From Sipunculus nudus (taxonomy: Eukaryota; Annelida; Sipuncula; Golfingiida; Sipunculidae), in NCBI GenBank assembly GCA_026874595.1, contig CM049312.1, positions 50,285,429 to 50,349,428 of the forward strand: 64,000 bases of DNA, in the 5' to 3' direction. Of the stretch, positions 1 to 12,013 are shown one piece after another; the stretch's first letter is position 1, and every line of letters begins with the position of its first letter. Below the pieces are notes generated by a model, which was given only the letters and a program-made list of their open reading frames with translations, was not told the origin of the DNA and ran no database searches. The position numbers and the translations under genes are program-made.

Positions 1-1778
1 AGATGATCAGTGTGTGCATGCAGGTGGGGAGTGCTGCACACATAGCAGCATTATCATGTCCACAGACCAGGGTGGTCATTTGAATTACCACAGTGAATCC
101 ACCTTCACTGGCATATTACATAAAGACAAGTTAACACTGGGGTCTCTAATTTACCTGATAAAATAGCATGCATTCGCTTCATGGAGACCTTCAAGTTAAG
201 AAATAAAGAGTCTGTATAACGGAACTGCTATGTCTCTATCCCCGACGTCACAGCAGGCAATCATGTGTGGCCTCACCATGGAGTCATTTTGGAATTTATA
301 TTTCTGGATCACTGGAGACCTTGAATTTACCTGTCACTGTTGTTGAGTAGTGGAAATGAGAAGCCTGTCTAAGCAGGCGGGTGTATCCCTGAGTGGGCTT
401 TTTGGAGGCCGCAAGTTTTTGTTGATTGTGGTCATGCAGAGTCATTGAGCTATCAAATAAACAAGCTTTAAGTGGAGCTTACACCTGGCACCAGTGAAAT
501 TGGATGATGACTGATAATTGGGTGAACCTGGACCACCACCACCTTATTGTCATGTTTAAATTAGAAAGCTGATGAAGATACACTCAAGAGTATTTGGAAA
601 CAGAAGATAAATATAACAAGTCTACAATAACCATAGCAATAAAAAGTGGATTTAAGAGGTGGTGTGTGTTATTGGTGCTCTCTTGTTAATTAGTGTCTGT
701 TTCAATAAAGTGACATAAATCACATTTTAGACAATAATGTCTGTAGGTTGACAGAGACCTGAGGACTGCAGTACTAATTACCTGACTAAGGCTGTGACAA
801 GTCAAACCTGGATATCAGATGTCCCTGTATATGACCATCCAGCATAAGGTGTGACATATACAACTAGCAGACATCAGTTAAAGCATGTGATTGGTAAACT
901 GAGGCACTGTCAGATGGAAGGGTCTTCCTGAAGCATGGAGGCAACAACATAGCAAACCTTAAAATACACGCAAACTAACTTGGGAACAAAGAACATTGAC
1001 TTAGAATCTTAAAACTCTAATACTAATACATGTATCTTGTCAGGATTTAGGGATCATGGTATATATCATACCATGAGATAATGTATCAATGGTTCCAGCA
1101 CTACTGGTAGCCTCTCTTCACAATGATTAGAACAGGTGGTCATTTGTTGTATCATTCTTAGTGAATGTGATGGAGTGCAAGGATTGATGATCTCCATCTG
1201 ATGAGAAAAAAACATCTTTTTAGCTTTACTGCCTTCTGTGTGATCAGTTTTGGGGTTATAAAATAAAGTTAATTACAGAATTTCATTTTTCTAAACGTTT
1301 TCCAATAATAAGAAACCACTACCCAGTTTGATGCTTGTGGGCTGATTAGGAGAATCTGGTATAAAAACAGCACTGAAAAATTAATCATCAAAAACATCAC
1401 CATGATGAAATGGTCCATGAATGGAAAAACGTTTATACACACCAAGAAACAGGTAGGTGGTCCTGCTTAATCAGGTTGACCAAAGATCTTGGATACCTTT
1501 GCCATGTAGGGAGATAGGTAGTGCCACCATTATAATCATTTTCTTGTTTTTTTAATACCTCATCCTCGTCACTGTACAATACTGTTACTAATATAATACA
1601 AAACCTGATTAGCAGATTTCTGTCATATTATTCTAGAAAAGAAACAATTCATATACAATACAGACTACATACCAAAACATCACTAGCAGTTCAACTGAAT
1701 TTTCAAAGAATTGCATTAAATAGATCAGTTCTTTAACTCTTTTTCTGTTTGCTTGGATTATATTTAATCCTCATAGAC
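1..1778. other. Non-coding DNA, upstream intron or flank; no gene seen
   Basis: No open frame with recognisable homology. AT-rich text with frequent stops on both strands. Around 1390-1580 there is a decayed unit resembling the delta-family monomer (a 'gatcttggat...ggtggtgccacc...cttgtttt'-like order). The missing N-terminal TTC28 exon was looked for here and not recognised. Confidence 0.5.
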
Positions 1779-2697
1779 AGCTGTACATTGTGACCCATGG
1801 GTCCCTTGCTTTAAAAATCAATGTATCATTAGATGAATAGAAGTTCTCCAACTTGATCTGAAACTGGGTCAGCATGACCAAATTTTTTCACAAAGTTTAG
1901 CTTATGCTTCCATTTTACATTGTAAAACTGCTTAATACTATACATACAGTGGGGGCCATTTTAATTTTATAACGTCTCCCTCCCTTGTTTGGTCTGTTGG
2001 CGGCAGGTATAGATTTTTTTGAAGTTTTCAAACACCATGTCAAGTATTGTTTACATCAAGCCAACTCAGTGGTCTGGAGTGACTTCAAGAACCCTCATCT
2101 GTTACTTAATTTGCTTCAGTCCAGGCAGCTAGCTCCCTTTGCTAGCTGAGCAAGGCTTCATCTTTGCTCCCCCCCTTCCCATGGATATGCATGCATATGC
2201 ATAATTTGATATGACCCAACTAAGGATAAATAATGATGCAGCTTATAATTCTAAATTTTCTTATATTTGCAGATTTGTTTATATTGCAATTTTATAAAAA
2301 TTATAACATTAAAAAGATTCAATATGATAAAAAATTATTCATTAAATAATTCCTTATTCTCTTATCAAAAATGGAAATTCTGAAAAAAGGGTTTAATATA
2401 AACTTAACCTCATTATTTCTCTGCCTCAGCAGAAAGTGTCTGAGACAAAGTTAACAGTCCTTTCTGGCCAATTGTCTGTCCATCTGTAAATGTTTCATAT
2501 GAAACAGTATCTCAAAAACCTGTACTGGCAGTCATGTCATAACTAATTTGACTGTCATATATTTAGTACTTGATTATTACCAAATAGCAGGATCATTCCT
2601 CTTATCTATGCAAACTCAACAATGGAAATAAGTATCTATTGCATTTGCTGAAATTTTACAAATTTCAGCTGAGCGCTGTGACCCATGGGTCCTTTGT
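1779..2697 (+). repeat. Alpha-family (Helentron-like) 3' fragments
   Basis: Two alpha 3' ends are visible. One is at 1790-1808 (GACCCATGGGTCCCTTG). The other is at 2665-2697, with the inverted repeat CAGCTGAGC, the 12-base palindrome GACCCATGGGTC and a CTTTGTT end. Alpha internal sequence (the 'tattgtttacatcaag' segment) lies near 2045-2065. The second end sits directly before the exon a acceptor. Confidence 0.6.
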
Positions 2698-2708
2698 TTT
2701 TGTTGTAG

Positions 2709-2856
2709 GCATTCTACAGAGAAGGTATTTCTCTACAATGTCTGGGCCAGGAGGCAGAATCCCTGGCAGCATTTGCTGCAGGACTGGCACAGGAACCAAA
2801 GAACAACCTGCTCTTGTCTTCCTTGGTGGATGCAGCCCTAAAGTCACAGCTCAAAG
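2709..2856 (+). CDS. TTC28: TTC28 exon a: end of the N-terminal TPR block
   Basis: The acceptor is TTGTTGTAG before 2709 and the donor is GTAACA at 2857. Reading from 2709 in phase 0 gives 49 codons beginning AFYREGISLQCLGQEAESL and ending in ALKSQLK, then one base. It corresponds to the vertebrate segment AYFRQG...LAAFASGLAQDP, the last helix pair of the N-terminal three-TPR unit. The coding frame is not the longest open frame here, because overlapping frames are open by chance, so homology decides. The exon that should precede it (start codon plus first TPRs) is not recognisable in 1-2708. A repeat 3' end finishes only about 10 bases before the acceptor AG. Confidence 0.85.
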
Positions 2857-5450
2857 GTAACAATAGTAACATTTCTGTTTGAACATCTCTACATATATTA
2901 GGAGTCATTCACTTTCATTCTTTGGATTTAGTTAGTATTGTCAGTTAGACATTTCATTCTAAAAAATTTAAATACTTCAAGAGAGTCATAGCAAATAATA
3001 ATTGATTAAAATTGTATACCCAGACTTAGTGTCAGGGTTCAATGTTTTTAGCCCAGTCACCCAGCGACTGCTGTGACCAGCATAGAATTTGTGATTACCT
3101 ACTGAGTGGATGACAGGAGAAAGCCTGTTTAAAAAGGGGTCTTGTGATGAAAATCACAAAACATTAAAAACTCACAATGTTGGATTGATTGGTCTGAAAT
3201 TTTGGTTCACAAAAGATTTTAGATAGCTTTGTTTTTGCTGGAGAATGGTGGGGCCACATGTAATCCTTTTTATGTTTTTGAGTTGTTTAAAACCCTATCA
3301 TAAAAAGCACTAAAGATGCTACGGGGAACTTCAAAACAATCAGTAAAATGTTCAAATACAACACAAGTTAAGTTAACTTGGTTGGATATTACCTTGAGGA
3401 CTCTTGCCTTGTTGCATCATCCAGCCACAGTGTTTTTGTAACTATTTCAGGTTGAGGGATCATCAGTTGTATCTGTAACACGCCTAGCTTATACACTTGA
3501 TATTTGTGTATCATTCTCCTGACCTGCAGCTTTACCAGTCTGCATGCAGTCACCATTGTACACATTAACACAAGTTTGTCGTCTTTTATCTGTCAGTTCA
3601 GGTCTGATTTCTTCCTTTTATATTTAGTTGTATTCATGTTTAGCTTAAAAAATGTTATGAACATTGCAGGAGCCACAGCCACAATCTAAATTTGTAGAAA
3701 GTTAAATAGAAAACAAAGAACAGGCCATTAACTAACAAGTTGCTGTGGCAAAACAGTTTTACCTACTCTAGCATCCAGGAATGATGGTGCCCTGAAAATT
3801 TTATCAAGCTGGCTTCTGCTTGTTTGCACAAAAGTTGGTGCTTGAGGCTTTATCTAGTCTTAACTTGGACCAGTTTTAAAGAAATATAAATGACAGTGAT
3901 TGATCAAATGATAAAATTAAATTGATCAGTTTGTAAAATTTAGATGTCATATCCACCTTGTCACCTGATTGAAATGTGTCACAAACTGAAATGATTCATT
4001 TATATATATTGGTGTCAAAAAAAGATATGATATTTATTTGAGGAAAATTAAATATTCCTTCAACCTTTTTTTAGTATTCTGGAAACCTTTCAGGTTTATC
4101 AATCATCCCTGTGTCACTGTGCTTTCTTAATTTATACTTTGGATAACTATAGGAACAGTAAGCGAAGGAGCACATAGTCCCTGTTTGACTCAACATCACT
4201 GAGATATAAATTCACAACACAAAGCACCGGGGCTGCCTTGCTGGTGCTGTGCACATAGTCCCTGTTTGACTCAACATCACTGAGATATAAATTCACAACA
4301 CAAAGCACGGGGGCTGCCTTGCTGGTGCTGTGCACCCTAAATGAGGACTTCATAAGTACACAACATGTGCAGACATCTGGTCTAAGGCACTGGAATTATT
4401 TCATATGCCAACAGCCTTTAAGGAGTGAAGGACATTTTATGACGGATATACCCATGCATGGTTTTCAGTCAGTACAGCATTGTGAAGTTCAAATGGGTCA
4501 TTAAGTTCAGCAGTTAGATTGTTTGAAAAGTTTTCAAAGTTAATTAATATGATCAGGTATGATGATTCACTTACTGGTAGTAACTATGAGTTGGTTGAAT
4601 GGTGTTAAATGCCAAACTTAAGTCAGTGAACAGAATATGTATATTGTGTGTAAGTGTGAAAAAAAATGATATACTGAATGTAGTAGTCTCAGCAGAGTCA
4701 TTGATGCACCCTCATAGCCTGCAAGCATACTGATGTGGATCCAATCAAGTGCACATGTAAATCACAATATTTTGCTTCCAAGGAATGTTGGTTCTTGTTT
4801 TCTAAGTTGCTTCCTTCAGTGTTTTAACATTCTAATGAGGTAGGAGGTGATGGTAACTTAGCAGGTCATTTCTTTGAACAAATAAAAAGAAAAGAAAATC
4901 ACAGGATATAAATCCAGATATCCTTGAATGCTGATAATATGTATTCTTGTAAACAAAGTAAAAAGAATATATTAAAATATTTAAATTAATTGGTTTGACA
5001 AATTAATCCTTTGGGACAATGGGAACCTTTCTTCCCTTGAATTGGTTCATCCTGCCTTCCTTGGTAATATTTACAACAAAAAAAATAGATATATGAAGAG
5101 TGGACAGATTGATTTCTCTGAGATTTTACATGAGAAAAGATTTTCACTTTATCTTGTATGAAAGACTAGTAATTCTATGAAAAGGTAGGAAACAGACTCT
5201 CACATTGCACATTTTCACAAGAAAATGTGATAAACACTCTTTATGGTATATTTCTGAAATTTACCATTTTTCCCCTCACAGAACAATGTGCTTGCCTGCT
5301 CTGTATATTAGTTTCAGTTGTACATAGTATTATATGTTTACATTGGGAACTTTAGCAAGATGTCAGTCCAGATGTTTATTATATCCTAATTTTGACTAAG
5401 GTCATAAATACATCAGTTTGTGTCATATCTAAAGTTTGTTTCTATTTCAG
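2857..5450. other. Intron a-b; decayed repeats
   Basis: No coding sequence recognised. 3130-3320 resembles an old delta-type monomer (fall from 'ggattgattggtctgaaa' to 'agatagct' to 'ggtggggccac'). An 81-base tandem duplication is listed separately. The rest is AT-rich with no clear structure. Confidence 0.5.
4170..4331. repeat. 81-base unit, two tandem copies
   Basis: The unit beginning GCACATAGTCCCTGTTTGAC occurs at 4170 and again at 4251, differing by about one base. Because 81 is divisible by three, it gives a spurious repeated open frame on the - strand. Confidence 0.9.
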
Positions 5451-5723
5451 ACAAATTTCAGCCAATCTATACCCAGCTACAGAAAATGGATCTCCACCAG
5501 AGCCCTTTCGTCATAAGTTCTGTGATTGGCCAGGAGCTGTTATCTGTTGGTGACTTTGCACATGCTGTGACAGTGTTGGAGTCTGCTCTTCATATTGGCA
5601 CATCAAGCCAGAAGTTGAGAGGGTCTGTGTTCTCAGCACTGGCTAGTGCACACTGGGGACGGGGGAGTATAGACAAGGCCATTGCCTGCATGCAGGAGGA
5701 CCTGGCAGTGGCTGCTCTGTTAG
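5451..5723 (+). CDS. TTC28: TTC28 exon b: linker and first TPR of the long array
   Basis: The acceptor is TCTATTTCAG before 5451 and the donor is GTTTGT at 5724. The exon is phase 1 to phase 1 and 273 bases long (91 codons). It encodes DKFQPIYTQLQKMDLHQSPF, then VISSVIGQELLSVGDFAHAV and LRGSVFSALASAHWGRGSID, closely matching the vertebrate run SPFVVVSVVGQELL...LRGSVFSALSSAYW. An upstream ATG in the same frame at 5420 lies in intron sequence and is not taken as a start. Being symmetrical (1-1), the exon could be skipped without shifting frame. There is no sign of decay. Confidence 0.93.
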
Positions 5724-6712
5724 GTTTGTGCTGAATTATGGTCATCTATCATGTAAAATCATTCAAGGAAATTGAATAAAGGTGACAAAGTTTGAGATTT
5801 AAAAAAAAGGAAAAGATAGAGGTATTTATGTTATAAAGATGTCAGTGATCATGATATTAACTTTACCTGCAAGTTAAAAAAAAATTCAGTGATTCAATTG
5901 ACACCATACATGGGAAAGATTTAAGAAAGATGAGTAGTGAAAGGAGATCAAATTTGTTTAGTCTGCTGAATATTAAGAGCCACATTGTGGGCTTAGTGTG
6001 AGCATCAGGTGATCGAGCATCAGCATCCAGGTCTGTGTGTGGCTATAACTCAGACACACTGCTAACTATCAACATTAAATCTTCTTCCTATATTTCTAGG
6101 GTCAAACAATTTTCCTGGTGCTATGACCTTGGCCTTTGCTCTCAAGGTTATGTAACTGTGGACTTTTGGCCATGTTTACTGGTTGCGCGATAGCACCCAG
6201 AGTTATTATCAGATTTGTTCAAACAAGAGACATTATATAACTCCCTCAAACTTATTAACTTTTGGATGTTCTTATCCTTTATTTGCAGAATTTATAAGCA
6301 CTTTTCCATTATTTTACCACTGACTTCAATAGTGAAATGCTATCATATTCATGTCTGGGAAAGCAAGTAAATTATTCTTATATGAATATTTCCTAATGGA
6401 AGATAAACAGTCTTCTGAAATATGATCACTGTGACCCAGTTCAGATGTGATACTCAGTCAGCATATATAGATGTGTATCATTCCAATTGTTCTTTTTTAT
6501 ATTGATTAGTTAAATACAAACTCATGCAGTCTTAATCATTACATACATCAGTTACCACTTAATATTACAGTGAACCTCAGCCATTTCATGTGCAATTGCA
6601 TGTGCAGTTTTCCTTAGATTTGCTCTTGATGGGGTATCATGTATTTGCAGATGCTAATGCAACTTCATATAGTTTTTTTTTTTAATGCACCACTGGTTTT
6701 TCCTATATTCAG
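5724..6712. other. Intron b-c; nothing recognised
   Basis: 989 bases, AT-rich, with stops in all frames. No known repeat structure was recognised. It ends in a T-rich run before exon c. Confidence 0.5.
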
Positions 6713-9019
6713 GTGATCAAGAAGGTGAGAGCAGAGCATACGGAAACCTTGGTTCAGCATTCTTTTGTAAAGGTAATTTCCATGAAGCACTGAAGAACCA
6801 TCGCTATCAACTGGTCCTCGCGATGAAGTTGAAATGTCGTGAGACTGCTGCCTCAGCACTGACCAGCCTTGGTCATGTTTACACAGCAATCAGTGACTAC
6901 CCAAATGCATTAGCAAGCCACAAACAATGTGTACTGCTGGTAAAACAGACCAAAAACCATTTGGCAGAAGCCAGAGAAATTGGAAATGTAGGATGTGTGT
7001 ACCTTGCCATGGGAGATTTTGATAGTGCTGTTGAGTGCCACATGGAACATTTGAGCATAGCCAGAAAGCTTCATAATAAAGTGGAGGAAGCCCGAGCTTA
7101 CAGCAACCTTGGAAGTGTTTATCATTGTAAGAGAGACTTCATAAAAGCAGAAGAATACCACAAAAAAGTGTTAAAGATTGGTGAAAGTGCTAGAAACAAG
7201 ACTTTAGAAGCTCGGGCATATGCTGGGCTGGGTCACGCAACACGTAGTAGTGGTAACATAGGGCAGTCCAAATTCTACCATGAGAGGCAGCTTGATGTGG
7301 CCCTGCAGACAAAAGACAGAGTCTCAGAAGGCAGGGCTTGCACCAACTTGGGTATTGTGTTTCAGTTATTTGGGGACTTTGAAGCAGCCCTGAAGTTACA
7401 TAAGGCTCATTTAAATATTGCTAAGACACTGGGTGATCGGGCTTGTCAGGGCAGAGCGTATGGTAACATAGGTAATGCATACAGTGCTATGGGACAGTAT
7501 GATCTAGCAGTTCGCTTTCACAAGCAAGAGCTTGCAATATCCAGGGAAGTTAATGATAAACAGTCAGAAGCTTCCACCCATGGAAACTTGGCTGTGGCTT
7601 ATCAGGAACTGAAAATAGACGATAAAGCTTTACATCATTATGAGCTTCACTACAAGCTGGCCAAGGAGTTAAAAAATCTGTCCAGTCAAGCAAGAGCAGT
7701 CAGTAACCTTGGCAACTTCTACAGTGCAAAGAGACTATTTTCAGAGGCGCTGCCATTCTATGAACAGTTTCTTGAACTCTCTCAGGAGCTGCAGGACAGT
7801 GAGAGTGAGGCCAGGGCCTGTCATAAACTTGGCTATGCTCATTTCTGTTTGAAAAACTACAAGGAAGCCATCAGGTATTATGAACAAGATTTGTCTGTAG
7901 CTAAACAGAGCCAAGAAAAGTTGAGCATGGCCCGAGCATATTGCAATCTTGGTCTTGCACATAAAGCTATGGGTGATCTACAACAAGCGTTAGAGTGCCA
8001 AAGACAGTTTCTCTCACTTAGCATATCAGCCAAAAACATAGCTGCCAAATTCAAAGCCCTTGGTAACCTAGGTGATATTTATCTGAAACTAGAGAACTTG
8101 GAGGAGGCCAGTAAGATGTGTAATCAGCAGGTAGAGTTAAGTAAAGGAATGAATGATAAAAGAAATGAAGCTCTGGCATTACGAAACCAGGGATGTCTGT
8201 ATAAACATATGAAAGACTATGATAAAGCATTAAGCTTTCACAATCAGGAACTTACATTATGGCAAGAACTTGGAGATGTTAAAGGTGAATGTGTCTGTCA
8301 TTGTTTTCTGGGTAACATCCACATGATCCTGAGAAACTACAGCTATGCTGTACATTGTTATGAAGAACAGCTAGACAGGGCCAGAGAAATGTATGACAGT
8401 CTACGTGAATCTCAAGCTTATGGCAACCTGGGATTGGCAAAAATGAATATGGGCTTATATGATGATGCTATAGGACAGTTTGAGCAACAGCTTGCAATGC
8501 TTGAACAGCATGGCTGTGATGAGGTCATGCGAGACAGAGGCCAGGCTTATGGTAACCTTGGTGACTGCTATGAGGCCTTGCAAGACTATGATGAAGCCAT
8601 CAAGTGTTACGATCAATACTTAGCCATGGCCCAGAGCTGTGAGGACACAGAAGATCAGGGTAAAGCATATCAACGTCTGGGCGATGCTCATCGTGCCATG
8701 GGTAATTTGCAGCATGCTCTAGTTTGTTTTGAGAAACGTTTGGTTGTTACTCATGAGTTGGATGAAATATCACGTAAAGCATCAGCCTATGGGGACCTGG
8801 GGTGCTTGCATACCCTGCTGGGTAACTTTGAGCAAGCCATCTCCTGCCTGGAGAATCAGATGCAACTTTCCCGGGAGATAAAGGACACAAAATCAGAGGC
8901 AGATGCAGCCTGTGGTTTAGGTGGAGTGCATCAGCAGATGGGTGAGCCTGAAAGGGCAATCCAGTATCACATGGTGGACATGAAGATAGCCACTGAGCTC
9001 AAGAACCAGAAAAACATGT
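6713..9019 (+). CDS. TTC28: TTC28 exon c: about nineteen tandem TPRs
   Basis: A single 2307-base exon, phase 1 to 1 (769 codons), with acceptor TATATTCAG before 6713 and a perfect GTAAGT donor at 9020. It encodes TPR repeats about 40 residues apart, each opening with an A-x-x-NLG-type helix: AYGNLGSAFF, ALTSLGHVYT, EIGNVGCVYL, AYSNLGSVYH, AYAGLGHATR, ACTNLGIVFQ, AYGNIGNAYS, THGNLAVAYQ, AVSNLGNFYS, ACHKLGYAHF, AYCNLGLAHK and so on to AACGLGGVHQ. This GNLG pattern also occurs in LGN/Pins-type TPR proteins, but the exact repeat wording follows TTC28. TPR superhelices bind peptide ligands, so a scaffold role is expected. The open frame continues upstream to an ATG at 6685, which is intronic. A repeat begins about 8 bases beyond the donor. 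Confidence 0.97.
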
Positions 9020-9027
9020 GTAAGTGA

Positions 9028-10130
9028 GCTTTTGGGCTTGTAAGCATCCCCCAGAATAATGAAAAGTTTGATACAAAATCTCCAGCATCTGAATAACAAA
9101 TGCATTGATTGCCATGATTTTTTGCATACATATTCATCATGGGGGGTTTCATTAGTTCCTGCAGACTATATTTTCATGTCCCCCCCCCCTTGTTTTCAGT
9201 GCCAACGTATGTCATCGCCGTCGCCGTATGTAGGATATCTAATGCAAAAAACTTTTGAAGGGCTTTTCCACCAAAATTTGAAACACTCCATTGTTCATAC
9301 CAGTATCTTGGAGGAGTTTGAAAACCTGTGACCTTGACCTTCATCGTCAAGGTCAAATCACCAAATGTGAAATTTTTGTGGAATCCATAACTTTGGAAGT
9401 ATTACACATTTTGTTCAAAATTTGGTACACCTATTGTTCCTATTAATTCTTGAACGATTTGAAACATGGTGACATTGACCTTCATCTTCAAGGTCAAATC
9501 TGGTGAAATGAAAAACATTTTATTTACCCCATAACTTTTGAAGTATTTCACATTTTGCCCTCATATTTGACCAGGATCGTCAAGGTCAAATCAGCCAAAT
9601 TATAGTTATTGTTTTGTGAACACAATAACTTTTGAAAGTTTTAACATTTTGTCCTCAAATTTGTTCTCCAATTTTTCCTTTCAAGTTCTAAGATAAGAAA
9701 ACCTGGTGACCTTGGTCAAGTCAGCCAAATTATAGTTATTTTCTTGCAAACGCAATATTTTATGAAGGGCTGCATATTTTCCTGCAAAATTTGAAACACT
9801 CATTGTTCCTAGCAAAATCTTGGACGTGTTAGAAATCCTGTGATCTTGACCTTGATCTTCAAGGTCAAATTTATGCAATTCTAGGATTATTGTGACCCCC
9901 ATAACTTAAGAAGTCCTGGAAATGTTTTCTTCAAATTTGACAAACCAACTTTTTGCTAAAATGTCATCAGAGTTTGAAAAGTGGTGACCTTGACCTTTAA
10001 GATCTAACCTGCTGAAATCCAGATTCATTGTTTTGAGATATTGCATAGTTCACCCCAAATGTTTTGGGATGGCCCATAGGGGGGAGACGTATATATGTTT
10101 TTGCAGTGCAAAAACAAAGCCATTCTAGTT
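9028..10130 (+). mobile_element. Zeta-family Helentron-like element
   Basis: It starts at about 9028 (GAGCTTTTGGGCTTGTAAGC), a start shared with copies near 50756 and 23620. The core from about 9320 to 10040 holds units of roughly 100-190 bases with 'gtgaccttgaccttcatc...caaggtcaaat'. The 3' end has a perfect hairpin GTTTTTGCAGTGCAAAAAC (10098-10116), followed by a CATTCTAG end and TT. No open frame beyond chance. Confidence 0.6.
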
Positions 10131-10148
10131 TAGAATTGTTTACCCATT

Positions 10149-12013
10149 TTTAGCTCAGCTGACTATAAGTCATCTGAGCTATAGTCGTGGTCCATTGTCT
10201 GTCGTCCGTCCGTCTGTCCGTCCGTAGATGTGGCACATTTTGAAACCGTAAGACCTAGGAATCCAAAATTCAGCATACTGTTAGATGTCCCCAGGATCTC
10301 CTACCAAGCTGAAAACTGGGTCTTTGCGACTTCGTTCCTTTGAGAAATTAAGGAAAAACCTCAATTTTTTATTAAAATCCTATTTTCATACTTCAGGACT
10401 GCCTAATATCAAAACCACTCATCTGTTTTCCTCATATTTACCATAAATATTCCTCTATATAGTTCCTATGTACATGCCAGAAATTAAGTCTGTAAAGTAT
10501 AAATTCTTTAAGTTATGGGCCCAAACATAATGGACTTTGTAAAAAATCAGGAAAAATAATAACTCACTTAACATGAAAAATTTTGAAACTAGAGTATTTT
10601 ATCAAGTATATAACTATGTTTAATTAAGATTAAATTGTTTACCCAAAATTAGATCTGAATTTTGTTAATTTTTTAAGTTATTAGCATAAAAAAAAATCAG
10701 TACCTTAAATTTTGCCCAAATTTGACCATGGCACGTTTTTTTCCTGTAGGCACCATTGATTTAATTTTCACAGCATGTAAACATAAATATTTAGTTTGTC
10801 TAAATCAGAAATTTGAAAATAAAAGCTTGAAAATTAAGCTAGTTATTGATTTTTTATTTCTGTAGTCACTTGCTTTGATTACAGATGCAGGGTCCCTCTC
10901 CAGGTCACTGGAAGTCAGCTATGCCAGGGTTTCTGATTTGTTACAGTCACTGGGGGAGATCCCCTGCTGTGACAGGTGTACAGTTATTCTCATATCACCA
11001 CCCCAATCACCCCCCCCCCCCCCCCCCCCGCAAACCCAACCCACCAAGTGTTATGCAGTAATTGTTATTGTTTTCACTGTATCTCCTTAATTGTAATGCT
11101 GTTTCCACTCCGATATGCAAAAACTTTCCTTGAAAAAATAATTCAAGGTGTAATCCAGAAGATGCAATGTTGTGTAATGTAGCATTTTCAAAGAAATCAA
11201 TTTTCTTTTAAATGATTTTAACAAATATAAATGAACCCATCAAAATATGAAGCCCATTATGGATAAATAAAGACACAATTAAAAATTGTGAAATCTAAAT
11301 CAAGTATTATTTTTAGATATTTATTGTTTTACAGATTTAAAAGATATATTTTTGTGGTAAAAAATTAATAAACATTTGTATGCATGATGTGGTGTTATCT
11401 GACAAGATTGAGATTTATGATGATGCAATTGAGAATTATGAATCAGCTTTTATATTCAGATATATATGTTATATTGGAAATGTATAGAAATATAAACTTA
11501 AATTAGAAAATAATTGATGTGATAAAAAAATTCAGGATTTAATACAAACATTTGTTCATTATTTTCCTGCCTCAGCAGAATTTGAGATCAGGCTTTGTTT
11601 GCCCTATTTTATGTTGTTAATTAGCTATATTTCAACTGTATACATTTCATAAAAAAAAATACATATATATTTAATAATATATATCATATAAAAAATAGAT
11701 TCAATTGAACAAATGTGTAAACTACTGAAATGTCAACAGTTAATCGAAAAACCAACTAATGATCATGGTAATAGTACAGATCATTTGTTCACAAACTGCT
11801 CACATGCTTTAGTTTCAACATTAGGAAACACATGGTCAGGTCACAAAATATTTTTTGCAACAATTTCTTGCTCATCAATACAAACCAATCATATAAACCA
11901 ACCATGGCCTTTATTACCTCTTCCTCTTACACTTTATTTCCATTAGATATTATATTAGATTTTTACCTTCAAGGTTAACGTCAGCTGAGCACAGTGACCC
12001 AGGGTCCCTTGTT
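10149..12013 (+). mobile_element. Alpha1: complete Helentron-like non-autonomous element
   Basis: 5' end TTTTTAGCTCAGCTGACTA, then TCCG microsatellite (10202-10226). The 3' inverted repeat TCAGCTGAGC (11981-11990) mirrors the 5' GCTCAGCTGA. It is followed by GTGACCCAGGGTCCCTTGTT. Near 11713-11880 it carries a decayed endonuclease remnant (see the 41936-42510 entry). A poly-C run lies at 11010-11029. About 1.87 kb and nearly identical to alpha4 at 34066-35959. Confidence 0.7.
11713..11885 (+). pseudogene. Decayed APE-type endonuclease fragment in alpha1
   Basis: The frame encodes CKLLKCQQLIEKPTNDHGN, a TDHLFTN segment, then NTWSGHKIFFATI. This aligns with the longer copy at 42300-42470. The SDH motif of APE-like endonucleases is changed to SGH and the GDFN block is missing, so it is inactive. 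The same remnant, with the same SGH change, is in alpha4 (35658-35830). Confidence 0.55.

Noticed and set aside
5420-5450. ATG at 5420 as a TTC28 start
   Set aside because: It lies upstream of a good polypyrimidine tract and acceptor at 5450, and exon a supplies conserved sequence before it.
9180-9192. C-runs here and at 11010, 23640, 34930, 54242 and 58397 as functional sites
   Set aside because: Simple homopolymer runs inside repeats; length may also be affected by sequencing error.
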